This document shows positions 31,736 to 41,226 of a stretch of 64,000 nt of DNA, piece by piece. Every line of letters begins with the position of its first letter. The first letter of the stretch is position 1. The notes under the pieces were generated by a model. The model made no database searches. It was not told where the DNA came from and saw nothing but the letters and a program-made list of their open reading frames with translations. Source of the DNA: Curvularia sp. ZM96 (taxonomy: Eukaryota; Ascomycota; Dothideomycetes; Pleosporales; Pleosporaceae); NCBI GenBank assembly GCA_022457065.1, contig JAJGBQ010000005.1:868001-932000 (forward strand), written 5' to 3'. A program made the translations under genes and the position numbers.

Positions 31736-31912
31736 TATGTATGACCAAATAGTTAGTTGGTTATCTATTATGCCATATTCAGATTCTGGGTGTGCTGGAG
31801 TGGGACATGAAGATGAGTCATGCATAAGTCATGTGATAACGTGAGGACGTGATATATTACAAGCACACGGGTCTCACTACGCTATGCACGCTCTTCATAG
31901 GTAAAAGTAGCA

Positions 31913-32557
31913 ATGTGGACAATTTTCCCAATTTTGCCAAATGAGTTATGGTTGCAAGTGTTTGAGGGAGGTCTGCTTGTGCAGGACCTATACAATATAT
32001 CGGAGGCGGATCCATTGTTTGAGGAATTAGTGGAATGGAAGTTGCCGCGTTGGTTACAGGGACTTGTGGTTGGTGAGGTGTTCGCGACGGGTTTCGAAGC
32101 GGGCATGAAGTACCTACAGAACTCAAAAATTGGTAGGAGTTTCTTTCTATGTACTCGCATCTAGGTTTAAATATAATAACTGAATTCAACAGAATGCGAC
32201 GGTGTATCGATTACGTTACGCGTGTATGATCATGGGGAGGAGGTGGTGTGGCTCAAGGGCAAATCCCCGCAAGAACGTCCGAAATGTACGCGTACTAAGT
32301 CCTGTCATACATGCGATGGAGCTGGATGTGGGGAACTTAGACTAGGAGAATTATATATTTTCGTTGAGTGCCTAAACGCAAAGGAAAATAGGTGGGAGAT
32401 TAGGTACTTCACGGTGCTGTGTTCAAACATGTTGCCGAGACTGCGACACGTGGTGAATCAGATGATCGTAAGAGCGCAAGCGAGGGGAAGCCCACGGAGG
32501 GCGATATTTGACGACTGCTTTTGTAGTTGTATAACTGGCGTATTGGACGATATCTAA
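31913..32557 (+). CDS. F-box-like protein with cysteine cluster
   Basis: Two exons: 31913-32132 and 32193-32557, with a 60 bp intron (32133-32192; GTAGGA donor, CAACAG acceptor), giving 194 residues. The N-terminus FPILPNELWLQVFEGGLL..DLYNISEADPLF has the LP-x-E-L-x(4)-F and DL-x(2)-hydrophobic spacing of an F-box, followed by a helical segment. The second exon carries a cysteine-rich stretch (SCHTCDGAGC) and ends with CFCSC. F-box proteins recruit targets to SCF ubiquitin ligases, but the match here is loose. The gene lies in an AT-rich island between inverted repeats. Splicing is well supported, because both exon frames end exactly at consensus sites and the join is continuous. The gene is probably real; its function is unknown. 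Confidence 0.55.
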
Positions 32558-32659
32558 TATCGCCATAGACGTATTAATATGATCTTGTTATAAACTAAGC
32601 GTTACAATCTGTTGCAATAATTGATCCATTTCTATGTATTGTTATGTGACCGTTTCCTG

Positions 32660-32947
32660 TTATGAATAGCCAGGAGGATTTTTGCAATCCCTCCCCGCGT
32701 CCCGCAAAACCACCCGTGCCGCAAGATACGGGTATATGTTGGCTTCAAGCCATGAGAACTTAGAGCGAACAAAAAGTTCGGCCATGTTTCTTGATAAGTC
32801 TTGTACTATAGTTGGATTCGGAGATCCAGGATGCTTCGTATTACATGCGATGGCCGCCGAACAACGGTGGATCACGCAGTCACTCAAATGGTAGCATCTA
32901 GGACAGAAACGGTATCGTTTCCCTCCGTTTCCGATGCACAGCCACAT
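32660..32947 (-). CDS. small cysteine-rich hypothetical protein or 3' exon
   Basis: A minus-strand frame of 95 residues from an ATG at 32947. It begins with a cysteine- and histidine-rich segment (RFCPRCYHLSDCVIHRC) of the spacing seen in small zinc-binding elements. A helical C-terminus follows (SKFSWLEANIYPYLAARVVL). It converges on the F-box-like gene, whose stop is about 100 bp away. The abrupt start suggests it may be the last exon of a longer, unrecognised or decayed gene. No family assigned. Confidence 0.35.
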   Translation of the reverse strand: MWLCIGNGGKRYRFCPRCYHLSDCVIHRCSAAIACNTKHPGSPNPTIVQDLSRNMAELFVRSKFSWLEANIYPYLAARVVLRDAGRDCKNPPGYS

Positions 32948-33931
32948 GTGCGGTATAACTAGTGTGAAAGATGATAGTAAATGGGCGACTACAGGATTGA
33001 ATAAAATATTGGTGAACCGTTCTTTCGCCGCTTTTACCAGTTGATGATAAATTGCTGAACGTCAACACGGAAGGAGCAGGTGGCCGTGACGTAACGGCTA
33101 GTACTAAACTCTTTACGCTTCCTCTAAACGACCTTCGCAAAATTTCAGCCTGATTCTTTTATTAAAACTCTCTTGTAACTCTATAGCCTTTTTTCTTTCC
33201 TTTATTCACGTCGCGATGCGCTAATAATGATTTTTTGGGGCGCGATGGGCGGGCACGACTGAGGAAACAGAAAACGGCTGCGTACGCGGCCCGGGAATAA
33301 GAGCTGTCTAAGGCCAGGCGATGAGTGGGAGCGGGAGCTCTACAATTGTTAGTTGTTGGGAATAAAGAAGGAGATATTAGAGGACAGTCGATGGACAGCA
33401 TTAATAGAACAAGTAACAGCGTAGTCAATAACACGCCTCTTAGCGTCGGAGGGTGATGCGCTAGAAGAGTAAGAGCTAGAGAACGGATGCGCATTGCGTT
33501 TCTCTCAATGCAAGGGCGCTGGGAATATTCCGAGCTTCTGAAATAAAAGTGTCTCGTTACACCGTACCTCCCAGCACGTAGGGACGGACATTGTAGTTAA
33601 TAACACTTTAAGAATTATACAAGATCGTTACATATAGCCCCGTGAATTAAATTAGACTAGCTGTATGGACAGAATATTCTCTAGAGAAGTACTAAGTAGG
33701 ACCGCAACTATGCATAAATCCAATCACTATATTAGTTTCAGAGCTAGCAATAACCATTCAAGCTCCTTTGAAAACGTCCTCATGCCCAAAAAACCAAGGA
33801 TACGCGTCAACACATCATTGCTCTTTACCCCTTGTACAAGGTATCGACCCTTTGCCTAGTAGGAGAACCGACCGACGAAAGGTACCGGCAAAACAAGTCT
33901 ATCCTTCGAACAATGCATTCCACCGTCCCCA
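32948..33931. other. gene-free stretch, right part of AT-rich island
   Basis: AT-rich, with the right arm of the inverted repeat at 33548-33559. A minus-strand frame at 33162-33494 has a hydrophobic run but does not read like a real protein. From about 33700 rightwards the sequence is probably the 3' UTR of the next minus-strand gene. Confidence 0.45.
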
Positions 33932-35219
33932 TTATTCCCTTTCCCACATAAACTCCACATCCTGGAAGAACTCTCGAAAGTGATACACCAAATCCCTTCG
34001 CATCCACATCCTGCAACTCAGCATGGCGGCCGCGACGGTAATCTCCAGCAAAGGCGGCAACACACGATGCAGCTGCTGATACGGATTCGTATGCATGAGT
34101 GCAAGAAAGGGCGTCAGATGCGCCACGAGTCCCGCCAGGATCTTCTGGATAAAAGGGGTGTAGTCGGGTGGAAGAGCCGTACCATTCCCTGTTACACAGC
34201 GGAGTTTGTCTGCGAAACGTGCGTGCGGTGTGAGTAGGAGGCCTGTTTGGGCATATATTAGCATCTCATCTCCATTTTTTTTAACTCTTTTCGAAAGTTG
34301 CAAGCATATTAGATGGAGGGAGAAATGGTGACTTACCTTGCTCTTCGCCCTCTACCTCTGCATTCTCCTCTTTACCATCACAATCCTCAACCCAAGGGAT
34401 CCCACAAACCCACTGCTTCAGCATATCCCAGATGACGCTCTCCATCATACTTGTTCTCTTATCCTCATCTGTCCACAGATCCTGCCATCCCGTCTCACCA
34501 TGCACACCAGTTACAAACTCCAGCGTCTCGGGACTTTTGGCCCAGAAGAAGGATGCACAGAGTACCCTTTCTTTCTCCTTCTCACTCGTGGCGTCTACAT
34601 TGAGCCCTCCTCCGGTGAAAAAATCTTGGCTGAAAGACTGAACGAGGTTCTCGAGGTGTAATAGTGATGAATGCAGTACAGCGGTGCTTGTGGGGCTGGG
34701 CGGCTGTGTTTCAACGGTGAGGGAAGAAGCGGTACAGGGAAAAGAGGTGGGAGATGGGATATCTAGTCTACAGGAATGTGTACGAATGTCGCTGGAGCGC
34801 GGATGGGTGGAGGTGGTAGTAGGGGTAGGAGTGGTACGGGTGCATACTCTAGAAGAACGAGTTTTACTTCCTAAAGGAGTATGACTCCTAGCAGGCCGCT
34901 GCACTCTAGAAGTAAAAGACTTCCGCATAACCAGCCCATTCGACAACCGACGTTTCTTCTCACTCGCTGTCCGTTCAGATTGTATCTCCCGCGCGCGCAC
35001 CATCATACTCTGAGCTTGACGTCTCAGCCCGGCGGCTGCGCGGCGCGCTTCCGGGGTTCCGGGTTGAAGATTTGCGGTAAGTAGGTTCCGTTGGGGGCGT
35101 GGTGTGGCATAGTTTGCTGGTGTTTGTGGTTTTGATGGTGTCTTTTCTGCCTGCGTATCGCGAGTTGTTGACTTGGGTGCCGGCGAACTAAAAGGCCACA
35201 TGGTTGTAAGGATGCTCAT
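33932..35219 (-). CDS. conserved-looking hypothetical protein
   Basis: Two exons: 35219-34337 and 34242-33932, with a 94 bp intron (34243-34336; GTAAGT donor, AAACAG acceptor), giving 397 residues. The first 180 residues are Ser/Thr/Pro/Arg-rich and probably disordered (MWPFSSPAPK, RPQRNLLTANLQPGTPEARR). The second half is folded in character: LLHLENLVQSFSQDFF, SMMESVIWDMLKQWVCGIPWVEDC, and after the splice TPFLALMHTNPYQQ and a C-terminal FREFFQDVEFMWERE. The join gives GLLLTPHARFADKL, which continues naturally. I recognise no domain. The frame at exon 1 would otherwise run into the intron and stop at 34281. The pattern of a disordered head and compact tail is common for fungal nuclear proteins, but that is only a guess. 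Confidence 0.68.
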
Positions 35220-35771
35220 TCGAATTTTCTACGTAGATCGTAAATATTGTGTGGTTCAAGTGAGTCAAGAATATTCCTTCTGTCTCTTCGTGGAATCGGT
35301 TATGAGACATTGTTTTTGTGCCTCTTGCCCGCTTTGTCTGTCTGGGTTTGTGCCGCATCCGGGCGTCGACACTGAGATGCTGGTGCTGGGATTGTTCCGT
35401 TGAAGAACAATAAAGCGACGCTTGTACAGGACAAAGAAGAACATGTGGCTGTTGCCATCTTTTTTTCTTTTCTTTGACCGTTGAGAGAAAAGAAAACACG
35501 TTTAGCAAGATGCATGGTTCATATGGCCAACGCACGAACACCAGTTCAACTAGTAGACAGATACACAAAAGGAATACATATTTCTATACCCGGTAATTCG
35601 AATATCATACGCCGCCATTAACCCGAGTTAGTACAAGGAAAAAGTTGATGTCGCTATGCTATGCTAATGTTGATGGAGTAAAAGTTCCAAGGAAAGTGTG
35701 ACAAAAGAAATAATAATATACAATAATGATAAGAGTGCATGAAATAAATTGCTTTTTGTCTGGACACACTA
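35220..35771. other. intergenic stretch between two minus-strand genes
   Basis: About 550 bp holding the upstream region of the hypothetical gene and the 3' UTR of the membrane-protein gene. It is AT-rich near 35570-35730. No gene or repeat is seen. Confidence 0.45.
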
Positions 35772-37108
35772 CTATTTTGGAGTCCAATTCTTGTAGAGAC
35801 ATGAACATAGCGTGCCTGCATCTTGAGCTTCCAGGCTCACATCGTCGCCGGATGAACTCTTGCAAGAGGGTACGCCTTCACCGCCAGCTACGGCTTGCTC
35901 GATGCGTACAGCTGGATGTGATGTTAGCACGTGATACTTGAAGCTGGAAGATAACTAGACTTACCAAACGGCCATTGCGGGCTCGGGGTGTCGTTGACAG
36001 AGATTGTGTCATCGGGATAGGTACGGAGCATCTTGGTGTACAGGAAGGCCTGGATGTTTGTTGCGCCGTAATCGCATTCAAAGCTACCCTTGCTGTCCCC
36101 AAGGCTTCCAGTCATGTTCACAGCCTTGGACCGAGAGATCTGAAACCGGTAGCGCTCCGTCTCCTGCCCTTTATCCAGCAGATCAAGGCTCTCGTTCTGA
36201 AAGGTCGTGTCAAATGTGTCGTCGTGCCCTTTAGATGAGATCTTGTATGAGCCAGCTGAGCCAGCAATTTCCCAGTTGAGAACAGTAAGAGCTTTTTGCG
36301 GATCCGAGTAGTAGTCGGTTTTTGGCGCGCATGTCCAGGTGTTTGAGTTGGCAGTGCACTCTGGCGTGACGGTATCGAGGAACACCACAAGAGAGTAAGC
36401 GCCAACTGGGAAGTTTGCCGGGACTGAGGGTCGTGGGGCTGCAGCAGACGGAGCAGGAGGTTGGTCGGTTGTTGGGTCGGTTGCTGTGGGGGAGTTGGAG
36501 CCATTGTTCTGGTGGGTATTGCTGGTGCTGGACCCACTAGCTGCCGGTTGAGGTACGCTGTTGCTTAAGATGTGTTAGTACGACTCTCTCAACCGTAAAT
36601 CTGGGGTAACCAACCTAGAGTGCTTCTTCAGGCCGACTGACAGCCCAGCAGCCAAGGCCACAATCAGAACAACAAGGATACCCAGGACCAAGGCAATCTT
36701 CTTCCTTCCCCACGCAAAGATGCCCCTCCGTCTCTGCCTCACATGACCAAACTTCTCGTCGTCCTTGTCGCTCCATACACTGACACTGAGGTTGCTGCCG
36801 TTGTTGGCATCTCCATTTTCGCTGGGCGCGTTGGACCTGCCACCAGTCAAGACAGACAATACACCTCCCTTCTTTTTCTCATTCTTGTGGATATGCAGTA
36901 CCGGGCCTACATGCTGATGCGACGGGTCGTTGCAAAATGTGCTCTCGGTGGTAACGTTAATCTTAGCTGGGCTGGTCTCAACCTTGAAGGGCCTGTTGTC
37001 GAGAATGACCGAGAGACGCTGGCCAGCAGGCGTCGAGATGCGCTTTGCCGGGCGGTCATCTTCGATGGGGAAGTGTGATTTTGAACGACTAGAGCGGAAG
37101 AAGTTCAT
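35772..37108 (-). CDS. single-pass membrane protein with outer cysteine-bearing domain
   Basis: Three exons: 37108-36615, 36563-35965 and 35911-35772, giving 410 residues; introns of 51 bp (36564-36614) and 53 bp (35912-35964). A basic cytosolic head of about 135 residues (GRRRGIFAWGRKK just before the membrane) leads into one transmembrane helix at about 139-160 (ALVLGILVVLIVALAAGLSVGL), a signal-anchor arrangement. After a Ser/Thr/Pro/Asn-rich stalk comes a compact domain beginning FPVGAYSLVVFLDTV with WTCAPKTDYYS and ending WPFAVRIEQAVAGGEGVPSC and LCSCLYKNW. The stalk and N-x-S/T sites suggest an exposed, glycosylated outer domain. Similar proteins are common in Pezizomycotina and unnamed. 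The last exon is essential: without it the frame stops at 35924 in intron sequence. The first intron has tandem acceptors six bases apart (TTAAG and CAACAG), so a two-residue variant is possible. Confidence 0.75.
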
Positions 37109-38255
37109 CGCATTGGAATGAGTGGATACGATGGCAGAACGGAGCCTACGCCTGGCGGATCCAACAGCCGGGTTTTTGGTCGAGGGAAATGAATCGAGTG
37201 TTTAATGTCGTGGCGGCCCCTTTGACTTCCTTGCCACTAGATATCGCACTATAGCCTGGGGACAGAGGCATGCGGAGGACGAGTAGGACGAGGAGAGTTG
37301 GGTAGAAGTGAGCAAGGAGATCCCGAGCGCTCGAAAGACGCAGCCTCGGCTAGGCCATGGGGACACTGGGGACAAACGAAAGCTTAAGCGGCCTCATCAC
37401 GTTGGACTTGACCCCAAAGAGACTCGAAACTGATGAGCCTTGCAGCCCATCACGCGCTAAGGGCCGTTGGAGTATCGAAGCAAGCCATGTGCGGTTAGCG
37501 CCTCAGGCCATGGCGTGTTTATCTCGAGGCATAGAGGGTAGTGGATCCGCACGGTGCTGCTTCGGGAACGGGTGCTTGCGCATCACAGACGGCTCTATAT
37601 TGAGCCTCACGCTGACAGCGGCGTGCATCTGTGCACGAGTAGCTGAGCCGGCGAGGATAGTGTATGCAAAGGGCGTGTAGCGATATACAACGGGTCGTTG
37701 GCTCCTTGGGATGGTCGCTGGTGGTTGAGTTGAGGTCGTAGTCGTCGGGGTTGAGCCGTGATCTTCTCCGGCTGTTTCGGCGACAACGCGAAAAGGGGGG
37801 CCGACTCGCTAAGATCCGGTTCCTGCGTTGTGCACGGGCCATGCTCGTCGCTGTTTCTGCCAAGACATGCATTTCACCTCCGCTATCACACTTCATACAT
37901 GCTATACCTACGCATCCCTCACCTGCCTAGCACTCACTTTCACCACACGTCTCGGGCTTGCTATAAAATATAGGACCAAGCAAACATGCATGAAGGCGTG
38001 GTGAAACGCACGTGCTTCGCTCTCACCTTGCGCTTTGCCTGCGGACGCGACTGCTTCGTGTAGCCGCGCCTGTCTCCTTCACGTGGCCTTGTAAATAACC
38101 CGGCTATTATTGCCTTTGAGATATCAATCTTCTCTCCGCATTCCCCAATCAGCTTGCTCATCAACACACCGACCCCATTATAGCCAGCTGACGGTCCTTG
38201 AATCAACTCCAATTTCACGCCGCCGGTGATCCCTTTCTAAATAGAGGTCGCTGTC
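37109..38255. other. divergent intergenic region
   Basis: About 1.1 kb between the membrane-protein gene (minus) and the Clr2-like gene (plus). A good TATA-like element, TATAAAATA, lies at 37962-37970, about 290 bp before the ATG of the Clr2-like gene. No gene is visible. Confidence 0.5.
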
Positions 38256-40364
38256 ATGCCCGACCGTGTCATCGTGCGCCTGAGACCGGGCTGTTCGGAT
38301 GGAGATCCCTTGCATGTCCCTCTACCAGCGAATTTCACCAAGATTGATCCACCCACACTATATCTTGAAAAGATAGGCCAGCAATGGATGGAGCAACGTG
38401 GAGAGGCCCGGCCAGGCGTACAATACATACTGGAGGCTCTCCCTGCAGGCTATACAATGTGGCATAGGCCACGACCTTCTGACCCCAACTGCTTCGATAA
38501 GTATTTGTTTGGCCATCCCGGCCACAGGCGATTCGATTCTCCGAATCGGTTTTTCCCTCATTTCCAGCACCTGATGGACAATGGTGGCAACAGCGTAGGG
38601 TGTCCCTGCACCTTGTGTCAAGGCAGCTCAGGTCTGCTTCCTCGTGCTACGCCTAACAGCTCCCGCCTAAGAAGACCTAGTACAGCTTCGTCAAGGCGTT
38701 CGTCAAACGCTTCTGCCTCAGCACCTCTCACGAGCCGCCCTAACATCGCCCATCGTGATCCACAAGGAAGACCTAAGAAGCTGAGCCCAGGTCGAGATAC
38801 CAGCAGTGTTGATCAAGACGGCACACCTGATGTTTACCGCAACTTGATCGAGAAGCTCCGAAGTCACAACTATGTTGATGAAGACATACGAGAACCCCTG
38901 AGCCCTGATTGGCGAGCTGAACAGGATAAATTGTCTAAGTTAATGCATAGTCTCAAACCCCAAGAGCAGTGGATCCCGCGAAACGGAGACATAGTTTTGT
39001 TTGTCCGCAATTTGGCCGGTGGAATCACCATTGCCAGACATGACACCACTGGCGAGCTCCGCTTATATGATGAGCAAAGGGACGAGTTTCTTGACGCACC
39101 GCATTGGGAGGCTGGCCTAGTGACAGAGGCGGCTCCGCCATCGAACACTGACCATGATCCGTTGGAGTCGGAAACGAACTCAAGTTCGAATGTGTCATGC
39201 TCTGGCATACGAGTTGAGCCTGTTCCCGATCCAAACAGCACTGACAAGTCTTTGTCAAAGCAATACAAGTATGTCTCGCTGCGACAAAGCCGCCCTTTCT
39301 TCCTATGGAAAGAGCTGCTTGGCCATGTAGACCAGGTTCAGTGGCACCCTAGTGTCAAGAACGCTTTAGCTTTGACGTCGACAATTTCACTCGTGGGCAA
39401 GTATCGTTTTCGAGGAACATGGCCTGAGGCGACCATTTATTGCCATGGTATCTTTGTCGGCTCAGAGATGCTAGCTGTTGGCGACACCATCCGTCTTCTT
39501 CCCAAGTCCAACCAGACGGTCTGCACCGATATCATGAGCATCAAGTCTATCCGGCTGAAATGGTCCAACTTGGACAAGGCCTCGAATAACGATTATGATG
39601 AAGGACGTCCCTTCAACTCGACGATCTGGCTGTATGGTGTCGCGTACACTAGCGATATTTCCAGATCGAACGAACAATGGGTGTCCGACCCACCCGCTCA
39701 ACCTCGCGCAGCCAGCGACTATGGACACTTCTATCCTCTTCACCCACCAGACAAGGAGTTCGCCATCCCCTTCGCTCGTGTTGCAGGCCGCTTGTATGAG
39801 CGCAATGCCTTAGCCTACTTTCTCGGGTTCGATGTCAACGACCCGATAACTCTTGATATTGGTAGACGAGCACTGATCAACGCGCGTGCCTTTTCTCAAA
39901 GAAATGACGCACGCATCGCAGAAACTCCCGATGCTACATGGTACTGGGGTGATGACCGGGCTGATGCGCTGAACCTTCACACACTCAATGGCCTCGACGT
40001 TTCTAGATTCGACCCGGAGCGTGGCATCAAAGCTCTTCGAAAGCAATGCCGAATCATCGATACAGCAGATCAAGATGCAGAGAATCAAAACACGGAGAAT
40101 CGAGTTGCGAAGCCCGCCCTGGACACGGCGCCTACTGGAAGACTGAGTCGCTTCATGGCCCCTAAACTGCCAGTTCAGCCATCCAACGGAAAGAAACCAA
40201 GCACTAGCCGAGGTCGTGATAGCACCCCAGCGATGGCAGGAACGAGGCGGGGCCGCAGTGTTGATCTAGACAGCAACGACGAAGAGATCCGGCAGCATAC
40301 TCGAATCGTCGACAATCATGGCCCTAAGACCAAGAAACCAAAAGTAATGATCGTTATTGACTGA
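38256..40364 (+). CDS. Clr2-like transcriptional silencing protein
   Basis: Single exon, 702 residues. The N-terminal part contains the block RFFPHFQHLMDNG followed by CPCTLC (C117, C119, C122), typical of the Clr2-type N-terminal domain, preceded by YILEALPAGYTMW. A Ser/Arg-rich linker follows (about 125-200). The second conserved region, about residues 350-540, includes RPFFLWKELLGHVDQVQWHP, TISLVGKYRFRGTWP and IFVGSEMLAVGDTIRLLP and matches the C-terminal domain of cryptic loci regulator 2. In fission yeast Clr2 is part of the SHREC complex, which silences heterochromatin with the deacetylase Clr3. A nuclear chromatin role here is inferred by family. The tail is basic (KKPSTSRGRDST, GPKTKKPK). 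No introns. Confidence 0.8.
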   Translation: MPDRVIVRLRPGCSDGDPLHVPLPANFTKIDPPTLYLEKIGQQWMEQRGEARPGVQYILEALPAGYTMWHRPRPSDPNCFDKYLFGHPGHRRFDSPNRFFPHFQHLMDNGGNSVGCPCTLCQGSSGLLPRATPNSSRLRRPSTASSRRSSNASASAPLTSRPNIAHRDPQGRPKKLSPGRDTSSVDQDGTPDVYRNLIEKLRSHNYVDEDIREPLSPDWRAEQDKLSKLMHSLKPQEQWIPRNGDIVLFVRNLAGGITIARHDTTGELRLYDEQRDEFLDAPHWEAGLVTEAAPPSNTDHDPLESETNSSSNVSCSGIRVEPVPDPNSTDKSLSKQYKYVSLRQSRPFFLWKELLGHVDQVQWHPSVKNALALTSTISLVGKYRFRGTWPEATIYCHGIFVGSEMLAVGDTIRLLPKSNQTVCTDIMSIKSIRLKWSNLDKASNNDYDEGRPFNSTIWLYGVAYTSDISRSNEQWVSDPPAQPRAASDYGHFYPLHPPDKEFAIPFARVAGRLYERNALAYFLGFDVNDPITLDIGRRALINARAFSQRNDARIAETPDATWYWGDDRADALNLHTLNGLDVSRFDPERGIKALRKQCRIIDTADQDAENQNTENRVAKPALDTAPTGRLSRFMAPKLPVQPSNGKKPSTSRGRDSTPAMAGTRRGRSVDLDSNDEEIRQHTRIVDNHGPKTKKPKVMIVID

Positions 40365-41226
40365 GGCTCAACATCTGGGGTGGAAAAAGAAGGCATCTAC
40401 AACAGTTACAGGGATAGGGAAATCAATGCTCTACAAAAGTTAATTGTAATATTACGAAATGGATCTCCGATCACGCGGGTGCATACGCGAAGCACATGGT
40501 GAAAGGAGAAATTGAAGACTAGGGGTATTTGACGAGACATGCACATGACGCTGCGAGTGCTCATTGCGCTCTTACCAAAAGTTCGGCACCCAAAAGTACG
40601 GGTAGCAAAATGTATAACTAGTCGGTAATAGTAATGGTAATGCTACGATTTCCTTAGGGAAAAAGACGCATAACAAAAAAATCATAAAATGATCTAATCG
40701 ACTCCCCACTGCAATCACGCTGAATCTGCTTCATGCCAAAAACATGCTTGTATCACGTCCAACTCCACTGGGATGTCATTCTTCAAACTCACTTAGTCCA
40801 GATCTCACAAGAAGAAGAGAAACAAACATAAACATCCAATTCACCATGCCATCCATGGCATGCAAACATCATTTGCATTGTAATTGTATGGGTATCAATT
40901 TCTCTGCTTCTCTTCTCTGTATCATTTCCGTAAATGTCATCATCAAGCCATATCCCCATTCGTTGCCATTCAACATCCCACCTGCCCAACATACCCAAAA
41001 GAGCGAGAGCGAGCGAGAGTAAGTGTGTGTGTCTATGTTCGACAACACGCAGAGAAAACCGTTTAAAAAAAAAAGAAAACGCCGGTTATGATGCAGTCTA
41101 TCATAATGTGTTTGAGCATGAGCAAAAATGATAAAAACGAGACGAGACGTGGCTAAAGACGAGGAATAAAGATGGATCATATCGCGATGTCGCTAAATGA
41201 ACGGATGAATAGCAAAGAAAGAAAAA
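40365..41226. other. convergent 3' intergenic region
   Basis: Between the stops of the Clr2-like and coiled-coil genes. It has AT-rich stretches, a short GAGAGCGAGCGAGAG run near 41001-41017 and an A10 run near 41065. It presumably holds both 3' UTRs. No gene is visible. Confidence 0.5.

Larger units (their letters stand above)
30428..31912. other. AT-rich, gene-free stretch with repeated blocks
   Basis: The sequence is clearly more AT-rich than its surroundings and carries no protein-like frame. It holds the left arm of a 12 nt inverted repeat (30767-30778), a TATA-like GTATATAAAGAG near 30998-31009, and two imperfect copies of a 60 bp block containing TCACGTG and GTCATGTGATCCT, listed separately. 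It resembles decayed mobile-element sequence, but no transposase or reverse transcriptase can be read. Confidence 0.5.
30767..33559. mobile_element. possible decayed transposable element bounded by inverted repeats
   Basis: GTAACGAGACAC at 30767-30778 recurs as its exact reverse complement at 33548-33559. Just inside the left arm a related word, TGAGACACTTT, appears again, and the right arm continues inward as GAGACACTTTT, so the similarity goes slightly beyond 12 nt. The enclosed 2.8 kb is AT-rich and contains an F-box-like gene and a Cys-rich frame but no recognisable transposase. Terminal repeats of this kind would fit a Tc1/pogo-type DNA element or a non-autonomous derivative. Chance similarity or two separate remnants remain possible, and no target-site duplication is evident. 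Confidence 0.3.

Noticed and set aside
33162..33494. Minus-strand frame of 110 codons with a hydrophobic run
   Set aside because: Lies in the AT-rich island; its composition looks random and no family is recognisable.
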